A DNA stretch of 47,384 nt from an uncultured Bacteroidales bacterium (GCA_902788865.1 CADALZ010000018.1:1-47384); one strand, 5' to 3'; positions 35,375 to 44,586 are shown, numbered from the stretch's first letter. A program made the numbers and translations. Notes: a model not told the origin generated them from the letters alone.

Positions 35375-36502
35375 ATGATTTTAAAAAGAATTTCGATACT
35401 CAATTACAGGAATCTGCAGCAGGTGGACTTGCACTTTTCCGATAAGCTGAACTGTCTCTTGGGGCAGAACGGCATGGGAAAGACCAATCTGCTGGATGCC
35501 ATCTATTACCTCTCGTTCTGCAAAAGCGCTGGGAATCCCATCGACTCGCAGAATATCTTCCATGAGGCCGACTTCTTCATGATTCAAGGTTTCTATGAGA
35601 AGGCTGATGGGAGCAAGGAGGAGGTGTATGCTGGCATCAAGCGGAGGCAGAAGAAGCAGTTCAAGCGCAACAAGAAGGAGTATCAACGCCTTTCAGAGCA
35701 CATCGGACTGATACCGCTGGTGATGATTTCGCCTGACGACCAGACGCTGATCTTAGGGGGGAGTGAGGAACGACGCAGGTTCATGGATGTGGTGATATCG
35801 CAGTATGACAAGGAGTACCTCGATGCGCTGATACGCTACAACAAAGCCTTGACGCAGCGCAATGTCTTGCTGAAAAGTGAGACACCTGTGGATGAGGAGG
35901 TATTCTTGGCCTGGGAGGAGATGATGGCAGCCACTGGTGAGGCCGTATATCGCAAGCGTCAGGCATTCATCGAGGAGTTCATCCCCATCTTCCAGAAATA
36001 CTATTCGTTCATCTCTGGCGATCAGGAGCAGGTGGAGCTGGCCTACACCTCGCATGCGCAGGAAGGCAGTCTGATGGAGCAGTTTGCTACGCTGCGTGAG
36101 CGTGAGAAAATCATAGGCTTTTCTATTCATGGCATCCATAAGGATGAACTGGAGATGCAGTTGGGTGGCTTCCCTATCAAGCGGGAGGGCTCACAAGGGC
36201 AGAACAAGACATACCTGGTGGCACTGAAGTTGGCGCAGTTCGACTTCCTCAAGCGCACCAGCAGGATGAAGCCCTTGCTGCTGCTGGATGATATCTTCGA
36301 CAGGCTGGATGCTCAGCGCGTAGAGCGTATCTTGAAGTTGGTGGGGAGTGATGACTTCGGACAGATCTTCATCACGGATACCAATCGTGAGAACATGGAT
36401 TATATACTTCATAAGGTGGGAGGCGACTATCGACTTTTCTCTGTCGTAGACGGAGTGATAGAGCCCTTAGGCGCATCTGCTGAAAACAACGAGGCACAAT
36501 GA
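35375..36502 (+). CDS. recF: DNA replication and repair protein RecF
   Basis: RecF binds ATP and gap edges and helps load RecA on gapped DNA. The 375-residue protein is an SMC-like ATPase: SILNYRNL at the N-terminus, Walker A LGQNGMGKTNLLDAIYYLS (about 29-47), the signature motif KREGSQGQNKTYLVALKLAQF (about 270-290) and Walker B PLLLLDDIFDRLD near 305-317. It ends in the D-loop segment QIFITDTN. The ATG at 35375 with GGAAG in front is chosen over an upstream GTG at 35354, which overlaps the TATTTTTG promoter box at 35347-35354. It overlaps the next gene by 4 bases (ATGA). Confidence 0.95.
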   Translation: MILKRISILNYRNLQQVDLHFSDKLNCLLGQNGMGKTNLLDAIYYLSFCKSAGNPIDSQNIFHEADFFMIQGFYEKADGSKEEVYAGIKRRQKKQFKRNKKEYQRLSEHIGLIPLVMISPDDQTLILGGSEERRRFMDVVISQYDKEYLDALIRYNKALTQRNVLLKSETPVDEEVFLAWEEMMAATGEAVYRKRQAFIEEFIPIFQKYYSFISGDQEQVELAYTSHAQEGSLMEQFATLREREKIIGFSIHGIHKDELEMQLGGFPIKREGSQGQNKTYLVALKLAQFDFLKRTSRMKPLLLLDDIFDRLDAQRVERILKLVGSDDFGQIFITDTNRENMDYILHKVGGDYRLFSVVDGVIEPLGASAENNEAQ

Positions 36503-36789
36503 AAAAACGAGAAGCACAGCCCATAGGGAAATTGGTTTTGTCTTTCTTGCGTTCGGAGAGCTTGGAGTCTCCACTGAATGAGCGTCGCCTCATCAACGCA
36601 TGGTCGGAGGTGATGGGACCTACCATCGCCAGCTATACGCGTGATATCTCCATAAAGAATCAGGTGCTCTTCGTGCATCTCTCGTCAGCAGTGCTGAGGC
36701 AGGAACTGATGATGGAGCGCAAGCGCTTGGTTCAGCGACTGAATGAGCATGTGAAGGCGCAGGTCATCACAGACATAGTGATTCGTTAG
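36499..36789 (+). CDS. DUF721 / DciA-like protein
   Basis: The 96-residue protein matches the small DUF721 family, to which DciA, a loader of the replicative helicase in many bacteria, belongs. Visible features are a basic N-terminus, LINAWSEVMGPTIASYTRDISIKNQVLFVHLSSAVLRQELMMERKRLV in the central KH-like fold, and a short C-terminal strand. The start codon overlaps the recF stop (ATGA), so the two are translationally coupled. This keeps a helicase-loader-type gene next to recF. Its stop overlaps the stop of the convergent PHP gene by 4 bp. The link to helicase loading is by family only. Confidence 0.88.
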   Translation: MKKREAQPIGKLVLSFLRSESLESPLNERRLINAWSEVMGPTIASYTRDISIKNQVLFVHLSSAVLRQELMMERKRLVQRLNEHVKAQVITDIVIR

Positions 36790-37565
36790 AGGTCCAACTT
36801 CTCTAATCGTGGGATACCCAGCATCCTCAGTGTCTCCACAGCCTTATCATAATACTTCTGAGTGGCCAAATTGTAGGGAGCATGGGCATCTACGCCTATG
36901 ATGGCAGTGCAGCCTTCTTCCTTGGCGATTTCCCAAAAAGCAGGGTGGGGGAAGAGACTTTCGCCCGTCATTTCGCAATAGTCAGCACAACCTAAATTGT
37001 ACTCTAGGGGTAGATGCTGCTTGTTGGCTTCACGACAGATGTTTCGAGATACCTCCTCACAATGCTTGTCGAATGTTGGATAGGCACCCATGAACAAGTC
37101 GGGATGGGCCACATAGGTGTAGAGTCCTGTCTGCATGCCTTCGATGAGACTCTTTTCATAGCGATGCAGCTGGTGTAGATCTGTGGTGCACATACCAAAG
37201 AAGGATGCCTCCTCCTCGGAGGGGTAGTGGTGGTTGCCAAAGAGCAGATATTCCAGAGGGTATTTTTCCTTGATTTCACTGAGCCATGAAATCATCTGGG
37301 GGTAGTATTCGCACTCCAGTCCTACATGAATCTCTATCTGGTCCTTGTATTTCTCCTTCAGCTCTAAGATATGGCTCACGTAGTCAGGCAATTCGGAGAG
37401 TAGCATGCGAGTCTCTGATACGAAGCCAGTGGTATAAGGCCAAGGCGCATGGTCTGAAAAACCCAAGATGTCGAAGCCTCCAAGAATGGCACTTTTGATA
37501 TAGTCCTCGTCTGTGCCCTCTGCATGGTGGCAGCGACTGGTATGGGTGTGGTAATTGGCTTTCAT
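36786..37565 (-). CDS. PHP-domain histidinol-phosphatase-like phosphoesterase
   Basis: The 259-residue cytosolic protein begins with the PHP metal-binding motif YHTHTSRCHHAEG. DILGFSDHAPW, EIHVGLECEYYP, LFGNHHYPSE, YVAHPDLF, LEYNLGCADYC and IIGVDAHAP follow. These residues form the trinuclear site of the HisK-type histidinol-phosphate phosphatase group. Since no other his genes are nearby, another phosphoester substrate is possible. It overlaps the 5-formyl-THF cyclo-ligase gene by 4 bases at its start and the DUF721 gene by 4 bases at its stop. It is the last gene of a six-gene minus-strand run. Confidence 0.87.
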   Translation of the reverse strand: MKANYHTHTSRCHHAEGTDEDYIKSAILGGFDILGFSDHAPWPYTTGFVSETRMLLSELPDYVSHILELKEKYKDQIEIHVGLECEYYPQMISWLSEIKEKYPLEYLLFGNHHYPSEEEASFFGMCTTDLHQLHRYEKSLIEGMQTGLYTYVAHPDLFMGAYPTFDKHCEEVSRNICREANKQHLPLEYNLGCADYCEMTGESLFPHPAFWEIAKEEGCTAIIGVDAHAPYNLATQKYYDKAVETLRMLGIPRLEKLDL

Positions 37566-38089
37566 AAGCTGACGACCTTGTCCATCCTGACATCAGTGAC
37601 ATAGGTGGGTACGTATTTCACCACCTGATAAGGGAAGCAGAGGCCCACTTTCTTGGCATGGGGCAGCTTGGGGAGGAGTCGATCATAGAACCCCTTGCCT
37701 CTTCCCATGCGGTGTCCCGCCTTGCTGAAAGCCATGCCAGGCACCACCACCAAGTCTATCTGCTCATAGTCTTCAAAGAGAGGGCCAACTGGCTCCATGA
37801 TGCCAAACTCACCTACTCGGAGTTCGCCAGTGAAAAGGTGAAGCTCCAAGTCATTGTTGACCACTACTGGCAGCAGTATGCGCTTCTTGGAAGCGTATTT
37901 CTCCACCAGACTATGTGTATCCACCTCATCCTGCATGGAGTAGTAGAGCAGCACCGTCTGAGCCTGAATGAAGTCTTCGTCATGCTCCAGTTTGAGCATG
38001 AGAGCCTTCGACATCTTTTCATGCTGGGGCTCATACTTCTTCTTCAGGGCCCTGATGATTCCCCTCAGTTTTTTCTTCAGCTCTCTCAT
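37562..38089 (-). CDS. 5-formyltetrahydrofolate cyclo-ligase
   Basis: The enzyme converts 5-formyl-THF to 5,10-methenyl-THF using ATP and so returns stored folate to one-carbon metabolism. The 175-residue protein has LLYYSMQDEVDTHSLVEKY, KRILLPVV, GIMEPVGP, DLVVVPGMAFSKAGHRMGRGKGFYDRLLP (about 111-139, containing the MGRGKGFYDR signature) and a closing VGLCFPYQVV. It overlaps the S41 peptidase gene upstream and the PHP gene downstream by 4 bases each, indicating tight translational coupling. It is of normal family length. Confidence 0.93.
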   Translation of the reverse strand: MRELKKKLRGIIRALKKKYEPQHEKMSKALMLKLEHDEDFIQAQTVLLYYSMQDEVDTHSLVEKYASKKRILLPVVVNNDLELHLFTGELRVGEFGIMEPVGPLFEDYEQIDLVVVPGMAFSKAGHRMGRGKGFYDRLLPKLPHAKKVGLCFPYQVVKYVPTYVTDVRMDKVVSL

Positions 38090-39720
38090 GTGTTGCTCTC
38101 TGGGGCTTTAGGGAAGGCGTCTTCGTTTCTCAGTATTTCCAGAGCTTTCTGCACGGCGTTGTCATCGTGGTTTAAGAACTCGATGTATGGCTTCTGCCCC
38201 AGTATGTTATAGATAATGCCACCTATGACATTGCGCTCTATGAGCTTGTACGACCTGCTGATGAGTAGGTTACGACGCTTCACGCCCTTGGTGTCTGCAT
38301 AGGCGATGAACTTCTCCACGATGCCTTGCTGACGCAGGTATTTCTCCAAGTGCCCCAAGTCTTTCTGCGAGGTAAGTTTCGCACGATTGGCATCGCTATA
38401 GTTAAAGCAGAACTGCTGAATGATGCGCTTGTTGCTCACCTCGATGAGGTAAGAGGTCACGCCTGTGGTGTCTTGTGCCACAAAGACATCGGGCATGATG
38501 CCACCCCCACCATAGACTGGTCTGCCCAGCACGGTGCGATATTCATCGTCAGTATTGAGTTTGATGCTGTCTGCTGAGAAGAATTCACCATGCTCATAGC
38601 GATTCAGCCAATCCATCTCATAGGCCTCGTCCTTACCATTCTCGTAGGGGCGCTGGATGCAGCGGCCAGAAGGGGTGTAATAGCGGGCTATGGTGAGGCG
38701 GATGCCAGAGCCATCACTGAAGTCGATGGGTTGCTGCACCAGACCTTTACCAAAAGTACGACGTCCCACGATGGTGCCACGATCATTGTCCTGAATGGCT
38801 CCTGCAAAGATCTCACTGGCAGAGGCCGACCCTTCATTCACCAGCACCACGAGAGGCATGCGCTGCACACTACCTGTGCCGTTGGCATACTCCATCTGTC
38901 GAGGATACTTGCGTCCTTGTGCAAAGACGATGAGTTGGCCCTCTGGCAAGAACTCGTTGGCCATGCGTATGGCAGCGTCCATGAAGCCACCCGTGTTGTC
39001 ACGCAGGTCTATGATGAGGCCCTTGCAGTTCTGGTGGGTAAGCTGTGCCAAGGCGTTCAGCAGTTCTACATGCGTCTCTCTGCCAAACTTGCTCACCTGT
39101 ATATAGCCAAAGTCCTTGTCGATCATGTAGGCTGCCTCGATGGTATTCTGCGGAATGTCACCACGCACGATGGTAAAGTCGAGCAGCTCTTTCTCCGAAG
39201 CACGCTTCACGCTGATCTTCACTTCCGAGCCCTTAGGACCCTTGAGGCGTTTCTTAGCCTCATTCTCCGTCACTATCTTGCCCACGAAGAGCGAGTCGTT
39301 CACTTTCACGATGCGATCACCAGCCATCACACCCACTTTCTCAGATGGGCCTCCAGCCACCACGCTGTTCACGTGGATGGTGTCGTCTTGAATCTGAAAC
39401 TGGATGCCTATGCCGCTGAAGCTGGCTTCGAGTTCGGAGTTCACATCCTCATAGTTCTGAGCAGGGATGTAGAGGGAATGAGGGTCGAGCTCTGCCAAGA
39501 TCTGTGGCAGCGCATCTTCCACCAGATGGTTCATGTCCACAGTGTCCACGTATTGGTCTTCCACCACGCGGAGCAGGGCATTCAGCTTGTTAGACGAGCC
39601 ATTGATGATGCCCAGGCGGTTGCCCCCATAGTGGCGGGCGTAGTAGGTGCCTACGAGAATGCCCACTATCACACTGATGGCGATGATGATGGGAGTGAAA
39701 CGTAAAGGTCTGTTGTTCAT
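38086..39720 (-). CDS. S41 C-terminal processing peptidase (CtpA-like)
   Basis: This 544-residue periplasmic protease is held by an N-terminal transmembrane segment (about 9-27). It has a PDZ domain at about 90-175 (FSGIGIQFQIQDDTIHVNSVVAGGPSEKVGV). The tail-specific protease domain carries the SASASE segment (about 298-303) with the nucleophilic Ser, and the general base Lys325 in TFGKG. YIQVSKFGRETH and DLRDNTGGFMDAAI are typical. The C-terminal 120 residues are an extra helical region of the Bacteroidetes form. It lies between the dCMP deaminase and the folate gene in the minus-strand run and overlaps the latter by 4 bases. Confidence 0.94.
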   Translation of the reverse strand: MNNRPLRFTPIIIAISVIVGILVGTYYARHYGGNRLGIINGSSNKLNALLRVVEDQYVDTVDMNHLVEDALPQILAELDPHSLYIPAQNYEDVNSELEASFSGIGIQFQIQDDTIHVNSVVAGGPSEKVGVMAGDRIVKVNDSLFVGKIVTENEAKKRLKGPKGSEVKISVKRASEKELLDFTIVRGDIPQNTIEAAYMIDKDFGYIQVSKFGRETHVELLNALAQLTHQNCKGLIIDLRDNTGGFMDAAIRMANEFLPEGQLIVFAQGRKYPRQMEYANGTGSVQRMPLVVLVNEGSASASEIFAGAIQDNDRGTIVGRRTFGKGLVQQPIDFSDGSGIRLTIARYYTPSGRCIQRPYENGKDEAYEMDWLNRYEHGEFFSADSIKLNTDDEYRTVLGRPVYGGGGIMPDVFVAQDTTGVTSYLIEVSNKRIIQQFCFNYSDANRAKLTSQKDLGHLEKYLRQQGIVEKFIAYADTKGVKRRNLLISRSYKLIERNVIGGIIYNILGQKPYIEFLNHDDNAVQKALEILRNEDAFPKAPESNT

Positions 39721-39731
39721 TTTCTTTTGCT

Positions 39732-40172
39732 TTATTCGGTCTTCTTAATGTCGATAAAAATCACTTCGATGCCAGCCCGTTCCAAGAGCCTGAGCCCATC
39801 GTCGAGACGGTACTTCTGAGCATACACTACGCGCTTGATGCCTGCCTGAATGATGAGCTTGGCGCATTCTATGCAGGGCGAGTCGGTGACGTAGAGCGTT
39901 GCTCCGTCACTGCTGTTGTTTGAGCGTGCTATCTTGGTGATGGCGTTAGCCTCTGCATGCAGCACGTAGGGCTTCGTCACGTTGTTTTCCTCACACACGT
40001 TCTCAAACCCAGAAGGCGTGCCGTTATAACCATCAGAGATGATCATCTTGTTTTTCACGATGAGGGCACCCACCTGTCTGCGTTGGCAATAGGAGTTCTC
40101 TGCCCAAATCTTCGCCATGCGCAGGTAGCGCTGGTCGAGTGCAAGTTTCTTCTGTTCTTCGTTCTGACTCAT
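39732..40172 (-). CDS. dCMP / deoxycytidylate deaminase (ComEB-like)
   Basis: The enzyme deaminates dCMP to dUMP, feeding thymidylate synthesis. The 146-residue protein has the zinc-dependent deaminase site: His72-Ala-Glu74 (VLHAEANAI) and Cys100-x-x-Cys103 (DSPCIECAK). The substrate loop RRQVGALIVKNKMIISDGYNGTPSGF is typical of dCMP deaminases rather than cytidine deaminase. It has the single-domain length of bacterial ComEB-type enzymes. It is spaced 5 bp after the DUF4847-like gene and 11 bp before the S41 gene. The specificity for dCMP is by family. Confidence 0.92.
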   Translation of the reverse strand: MSQNEEQKKLALDQRYLRMAKIWAENSYCQRRQVGALIVKNKMIISDGYNGTPSGFENVCEENNVTKPYVLHAEANAITKIARSNNSSDGATLYVTDSPCIECAKLIIQAGIKRVVYAQKYRLDDGLRLLERAGIEVIFIDIKKTE

Positions 40173-40177
40173 GGTTG

Positions 40178-40699
40178 TTATCTTTTAGGGTAAAGGGCGA
40201 TGACTCTGAGCAACTGTCCGTCTTTGTAGTGCAAGAAGAGGTTGCCACTGTCTCCGCTGTATTTATACACGTTGGCTGATATACCTGCCATGAAAGCTCT
40301 GGCCAGCACGTCTGATTCGGTGCCGTTCCAGTGCACATTAGAGAATTGCAGCGAGCGGCTGTCTCCATCGGCTTCCCAATAGCCTTCTACGGTGGCTGTG
40401 ATGGCCCTGCCTTGGAAGGTACCTCCCATCTGACCCGTCTTCAGCGTGCCGCCTTGGAAGACGATGTTGAAGTTGGCTCCGTCTTTCACCAGCGCACTGC
40501 TTTTCTCATAGGCCTCTTGGTCTCCATTCCAGAAATCCACAGGGGTGGAGATATGCCCTTCGGGGTATATCACGCTCATCTTCCACGTGGTGCCTGTGAA
40601 GATGTCTATCACGTCGTCTCCACTCTCGCAGCTGCACCAGAGGGGAAGCATTGCTGCCATTAATAATATAATAGGTATATGTCTCAGCAGTCTCTTCAT
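40178..40699 (-). CDS. Predicted lipoprotein, DUF4847-like
   Basis: The 173-residue protein has a hydrophobic signal followed by LWCSCES, where Cys24 is the probable lipidation site. The remainder is beta-rich (TTWKMSVIYPEGH, FNIVFQGGTLKTGQMGGTFQGRAITATVEGYWEADGDSRSLQF) and fits a lipocalin- or META-like barrel. It resembles the Bacteroidetes DUF4847 family, which sits in the same gene context, but I am not certain of the name. Its start overlaps the M3 peptidase stop by 4 bases and it ends 5 bp before the dCMP deaminase. It is likely surface- or periplasm-anchored with unknown function. Confidence 0.65.
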   Translation of the reverse strand: MKRLLRHIPIILLMAAMLPLWCSCESGDDVIDIFTGTTWKMSVIYPEGHISTPVDFWNGDQEAYEKSSALVKDGANFNIVFQGGTLKTGQMGGTFQGRAITATVEGYWEADGDSRSLQFSNVHWNGTESDVLARAFMAGISANVYKYSGDSGNLFLHYKDGQLLRVIALYPKR

Positions 40700-42750
40700 T
40701 GCTTTATGCCATTTCTGATTAGTAATGCATCGATGGTAGGAGCCTGACCACGGAAGCGCTTGTAGAGCGTCATGGGGTGCTCTGTGCCTCCGCGTGAAAG
40801 CACATTCTCACGCAGTGAGGCTGCCACCTCTTGATTGAAGATGCCCTTCTCCTTGAACAGGGCGAAGGCATCGGCATCCAGCACCTCGGCCCACTTATAG
40901 CTGTAGTATCCAGCCGCATAGCCACCAGCGAAGATGTGCGAGAACTGCACGCTCATGCAGGTGCCCTCGGCTTGTGGAAGCACCTGTGTACGCTTCCAAG
41001 CCTCACGCTCGTAGCTGATGACGTCGCCCTCGAAAGGCGTGGTGCGTGTGTACCAAGCCATGTCGAGCAGTCCGAAGCTCAACTGGCGCAGGCAGGCATA
41101 AGCCACGTTGAAGTTGCTGGAGTCTATCACGCGCTGCACCAAGTCGTCTGGTATCAGCTCGCCTGTCTGGTAGTGGCGTGCGAAGGTGTGCAGAAACTCC
41201 TTCTGTGTGGCAAAGTTCTCCATAAACTGCGAAGGCATCTCCACAAAGTCCCAATACACATTGGTGCCGCTCAGGCTCTGATAGGTAGTGTTGGCAAATA
41301 TCTCATGCAGGCTGTGCCCAAATTCATGCAGGAAAGTCTCCACCTCGCCAAAGGTGAGCAGCGCAGGCTTCTCCTTCGTGGGCTTGCTGAAGTTCATCAC
41401 CAGCGATACGTGTGGGCGAGAGTTCTCCCCTGTCTGAGGGTCTTTCCACTGCCCTTTGTAGGAAGTCATCCAAGCCCCTCCCTGCTTGCCACTGCGTGGG
41501 TGGAAGTCGGTAAGCAGCACGGCCAGATAGCTGCCATCTTTGTCGTACACCTCATACGCCTTCACGTCTGGATGATAGACGGGTATCTCCTTATTCTCCT
41601 TGAACGTGATGCCATAGAGGCGGGTGGCCAATCCGAAGACACCCTTGATCACGTTGCTCAGCTCAAAGTAGGGGCGCAGCTGCTCGCTGTCGAACTGGAA
41701 GATGCGCTCCTTCAGCTTGTGGGAGTAGTAGCTCCAGTCCCACGGCATCAGCTCGAAGTCTGCTCCATCCAGCTCCTTGGCGATGGCCTTCACGGCCTCT
41801 ACCTCCTTCAGTGCTGTGGGCGTGTAAGCCTCCAGCAGGTCGTCCAGTAGCTGATAGACGTTGGTAGCATTCTCTGCCATGCGGCGTTCCAGCTTATAGT
41901 CGGCATAGGTCTGGTAGCCCAAGAGCTGTGCCAACTGCAAGCGCAGGTTCACCAGCTGGCGCACTATCTCGAAGTTGTTGGCACTATTCTCATGCGTACA
42001 CTTCGTATTGTAGGCCATGTAGAGCTCTTTGCGCAGCTCTCGTTTCTCAGCATACATCATGAAAGGCATATAGCTGGGAGCATGCAGGGTGAATACCCAT
42101 CCATCCAAGCCTTTCTCGTGGGCTGCCTCCAGTGCCGCTGCCTTGCTGCTCTCAGGCAGGCCAGCCAGTTGGTCAGCCTCTGTGATATGCAGTTGGTAGT
42201 CGTTGGTCTCCTTCAGCAAATTCTCGCTGAATTGCAGCGTCAGCAAGCTCAGTTGGTTGGTCAGTGAGCGATAAGTTTCCTTGTCCTTGCCCTCCAGATT
42301 AGCGCCATTGCGTGCAAAACCCACATACGTGTCCTCCAGCAGTTTGCACTGCTCTGTGCTGAGGTCCAGCGCCTCACGCTGGTCGTACACAGCCTTTACG
42401 CGGTGGAAGAGGGCCTCGTTCAGAGAGATGTTGTTGGCATGCTCGCTGAGCAGGGGCATCAGTGTCTTGGCCAGTTCTTGCATCTCATCGTTGGTCTCTG
42501 CGCTCATCAGGTTCTCAAACACGGTGGTGGCGCGCTCCAAGAGTCGTCCGCTGCGCTCGAAGGCCTCTATCGTATTCTCGAAGGTAGGCGCTTCTGTCTG
42601 CGCAGTGATGGCCTCTATCTCTGCCTGCTGCTGCTTGATGCCCTCGCGTATGGCCGGCTCGAAGTGCTCCAGCTTGATGAGGTGGAAAGGCACGGTGCCA
42701 TGTGGGGTATTATAGTTGCTAAAAAACGGATTCATGTTCATTTGCTTCAT
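40696..42750 (-). CDS. M3 family metallopeptidase, cytosolic form (Dcp-like)
   Basis: The 684-residue protein has no signal peptide (MNMNPFFSNYNTPHGTVPF), so it should act in the cytosol on short peptides. It is homologous along its length to the lipoprotein peptidase at 27430. Shared blocks include APTFENTI, FARNGANLEGKDK and the zinc motif HEFGH (His475 to His479). Near the C-terminus is FSHIFAGGYAAGYYSYKWAEV, where the lipoprotein form has FSHTMGGGYTAGYYSYLWAEV. It is first in the six-gene minus-strand run that ends at the PHP gene. TATCTTTG at 42766-42759 is a likely -7 box 9 bp before the start codon. Confidence 0.94.
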   Translation of the reverse strand: MKQMNMNPFFSNYNTPHGTVPFHLIKLEHFEPAIREGIKQQQAEIEAITAQTEAPTFENTIEAFERSGRLLERATTVFENLMSAETNDEMQELAKTLMPLLSEHANNISLNEALFHRVKAVYDQREALDLSTEQCKLLEDTYVGFARNGANLEGKDKETYRSLTNQLSLLTLQFSENLLKETNDYQLHITEADQLAGLPESSKAAALEAAHEKGLDGWVFTLHAPSYMPFMMYAEKRELRKELYMAYNTKCTHENSANNFEIVRQLVNLRLQLAQLLGYQTYADYKLERRMAENATNVYQLLDDLLEAYTPTALKEVEAVKAIAKELDGADFELMPWDWSYYSHKLKERIFQFDSEQLRPYFELSNVIKGVFGLATRLYGITFKENKEIPVYHPDVKAYEVYDKDGSYLAVLLTDFHPRSGKQGGAWMTSYKGQWKDPQTGENSRPHVSLVMNFSKPTKEKPALLTFGEVETFLHEFGHSLHEIFANTTYQSLSGTNVYWDFVEMPSQFMENFATQKEFLHTFARHYQTGELIPDDLVQRVIDSSNFNVAYACLRQLSFGLLDMAWYTRTTPFEGDVISYEREAWKRTQVLPQAEGTCMSVQFSHIFAGGYAAGYYSYKWAEVLDADAFALFKEKGIFNQEVAASLRENVLSRGGTEHPMTLYKRFRGQAPTIDALLIRNGIKQ

Positions 42751-42830
42751 TTAATCCACAAAGATACTACATTTCTGCCAAACTCTCTTCATCCGAAGTG
42801 GTAAATAGTATTAATTGGCACTAAAAACGA

Positions 42831-42862
42831 AAAAAAGACCGCCCGCATCACTGCGGACGGCC
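42831..42862 (-). terminator. Intrinsic terminator of gapA
   Basis: On the minus strand GGCCGTCCGCA (42862-42852) and TGCGGGCGGTC (42847-42837), with two mismatched or G-T positions, form an 11-bp stem around a 4-base loop and lead into a T run (42836-42831). It stands 52 bp after the gapA stop. Confidence 0.85.
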
Positions 42863-42913
42863 TTCCTAACACAAACTTTCGATAAAAAATCGTTTTCAGT
42901 ATAAATTGTATTC

Positions 42914-43942
42914 TTACTTGAGTTCTGCAAGATACTTGATGGTGCGAACCATCTGAGAAGTGTAAGAGTTCTCATTGTCGTACCAAGAAACAACCTGTAC
43001 CTGATAAGTGTCATCGTCGATCTTAGACACCATAGTCTGAGTTGCATCGAAGAGTGAACCGAACTTCATGCCGATAACGTCAGAAGAAACGATCTGATCC
43101 TCAGTGTAACCGAAGCTCTCAGTACCAGCAGCCTTCATGGCAGCGTTGATACCCTCCTTAGTCACATCCTTACCCTTCACTACAGCTACCAGGATAGTAG
43201 TAGAACCAGTAGGAGTAGGAACGCGCTGTGCGCTACCGATCAGCTTACCGTTCAGCTCTGGGATTACCAGACCGATGGCCTTAGCGGCACCAGTTGAGTT
43301 AGGAACGATGTTCTGAGCACCTGCGCGGCTACGACGGAGGTCACCCTTGCGCTGTGGGCCGTCCAGAATCATCTGGTCGCCAGTGTAAGCGTGGATGGTA
43401 GACATGATACCGCTCACGATAGGAGCATACTTATTCAGAGCGTTAGCCATAGGAGCCAAGCAGTTAGTGGTGCAAGAAGCAGCTGAGATCACTGTGTCTG
43501 CAGGAGTCAGAGTCTTGTGGTTCACGTTGTAAACGATAGTAGGCAGGTCATTGCCAGCAGGAGCAGAGATAACTACTTTCTTTGCACCAGCCTGGATGTG
43601 TGCAGAAGCCTTCTCCTTAGAAGTATAGAAACCTGTGCACTCCAGCACTACGTCAACGCCCAGCTCGCCCCAAGGCAGCTCAGCAGCGTTAGGCTTAGCA
43701 TAGATAGTGATCTTCTTGCCATCTACTACGATGTAGTCCTCACCAGCCTCTACAGTGTGCTTGTTCTCACCGAAGCGACCAGCGAAACCACCCTGTGCAG
43801 TGTCATACTTCAGCAGGTGTGCGAGCATCTTAGGATTGGTCAAGTCGTTGATAGCGACTACTTCATAACCTTCTGCCTCGAACATCTGACGGAAAGCGAG
43901 GCGACCGATACGGCCAAAGCCGTTAATAGCGATTTTAATCAT
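42914..43942 (-). CDS. gapA: Glyceraldehyde-3-phosphate dehydrogenase
   Basis: GAPDH makes 1,3-bisphosphoglycerate from glyceraldehyde-3-phosphate with NAD in glycolysis. The 342-residue protein begins with [17 protein letters not shown] for NAD binding. Its catalytic Cys157 lies in [12 protein letters not shown], the active-site His in [13 protein letters not shown], and the C-terminal [16 protein letters not shown] is standard. The frame is open to 44002, but the ATG at 43942 is the only one that gives the conserved N-terminus. Codons are strongly biased and uniform, as expected for a highly expressed gene. It has its own promoter region and terminator. Confidence 0.97.
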   Translation of the reverse strand: MIKIAINGFGRIGRLAFRQMFEAEGYEVVAINDLTNPKMLAHLLKYDTAQGGFAGRFGENKHTVEAGEDYIVVDGKKITIYAKPNAAELPWGELGVDVVLECTGFYTSKEKASAHIQAGAKKVVISAPAGNDLPTIVYNVNHKTLTPADTVISAASCTTNCLAPMANALNKYAPIVSGIMSTIHAYTGDQMILDGPQRKGDLRRSRAGAQNIVPNSTGAAKAIGLVIPELNGKLIGSAQRVPTPTGSTTILVAVVKGKDVTKEGINAAMKAAGTESFGYTEDQIVSSDVIGMKFGSLFDATQTMVSKIDDDTYQVQVVSWYDNENSYTSQMVRTIKYLAELK

Positions 43943-43997
43943 TTTGATAAAAAAATTAAATGGTTTATTATATTTTCTGAAATATTTTTCAGCAAAT

Positions 43998-44029
43998 CGC
44001 AAAAATTTTCCTTTTGCGATGCAAAATTA
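43998..44029 (-). promoter_or_regulatory. gapA promoter box with inverted repeat at the transcript start
   Basis: TAATTTTG (44029-44022 on the minus strand) matches the -7 element. Just downstream, CGCAAAA (43998-44004) and TTTTGCG (44012-44018) form a 7-bp inverted repeat that would cover the transcript start. No good -33 box was seen. Confidence 0.5.
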
Positions 44030-44090
44030 CAAAAAATCTTTTATATATTCGCATCATAAATCATATTTTAATTATTAAAAAAGTAAAATT

Positions 44091-44519
44091 ATGGGATTTC
44101 TTAAAGAGTTTAAAGAGTTTGCCATGAAGGGCAACGTGATGGACATGGCTGTCGGTGTGATCATCGGCGGTGCGTTCGGTAAGATTGTTAGCTCACTGGT
44201 AAGTGACGTGCTGATGCCTATCGTGAGCCTGTGTACGGGTGGTGTAGATTTCACCAATCTCTTTGTTCAGCTCGGCGGTTCCGAGAAATATGACACTGTG
44301 GCTGCTGCTCAGGAGGCTGGTGCCTCTATCATCGCCTACGGCCAGTTCATACAGAACATTGTGGACTTCATCTGCGTGGCGCTCTGCGTCTTCCTGATGA
44401 TCAAGGCCATGAACAAGCTGAATAAGAAGAAAGAAGAAGCTCCAGCACCAGAACCTCCAGCACCAAGCGCTGAGGAGACGCTGCTCACCGAGATACGCGA
44501 CTTGCTGAAGAACAAGTAA
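44091..44519 (+). CDS. mscL: Large-conductance mechanosensitive channel MscL
   Basis: MscL is a homopentameric inner-membrane pore that opens under membrane tension to release solutes during osmotic downshift. The 142-residue protein has the N-terminal amphipathic helix [43 protein letters not shown] (about 2-44) with the pore-lining glycines of TM1. A periplasmic loop follows, then TM2 ([23 protein letters not shown]) and a cytosolic tail rich in Lys, Glu and Pro. It stands alone between gapA (divergent) and a strong terminator. Confidence 0.96.
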   Translation: MGFLKEFKEFAMKGNVMDMAVGVIIGGAFGKIVSSLVSDVLMPIVSLCTGGVDFTNLFVQLGGSEKYDTVAAAQEAGASIIAYGQFIQNIVDFICVALCVFLMIKAMNKLNKKKEEAPAPEPPAPSAEETLLTEIRDLLKNK

Positions 44520-44542
44520 TCTTCCGTCCAAGATGCTAATAC

Positions 44543-44586
44543 AGAAGGCTATGCTTTGAAAAATCAAGCATAGTCTTCTTTTTTTT
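44543..44586 (+). terminator. Intrinsic terminator of mscL
   Basis: AGAAGGCTATGCTT (44543-44556) and AAGCATAGTCTTCT (44566-44579) form a 14-bp stem with one G-T pair, followed by an eight-base T run. Confidence 0.9.

Noticed and set aside
38590-39705. 371-codon frame antisense to the S41 peptidase
   Set aside because: It is a histidine-rich shadow of a conserved gene with intact PDZ and catalytic motifs.
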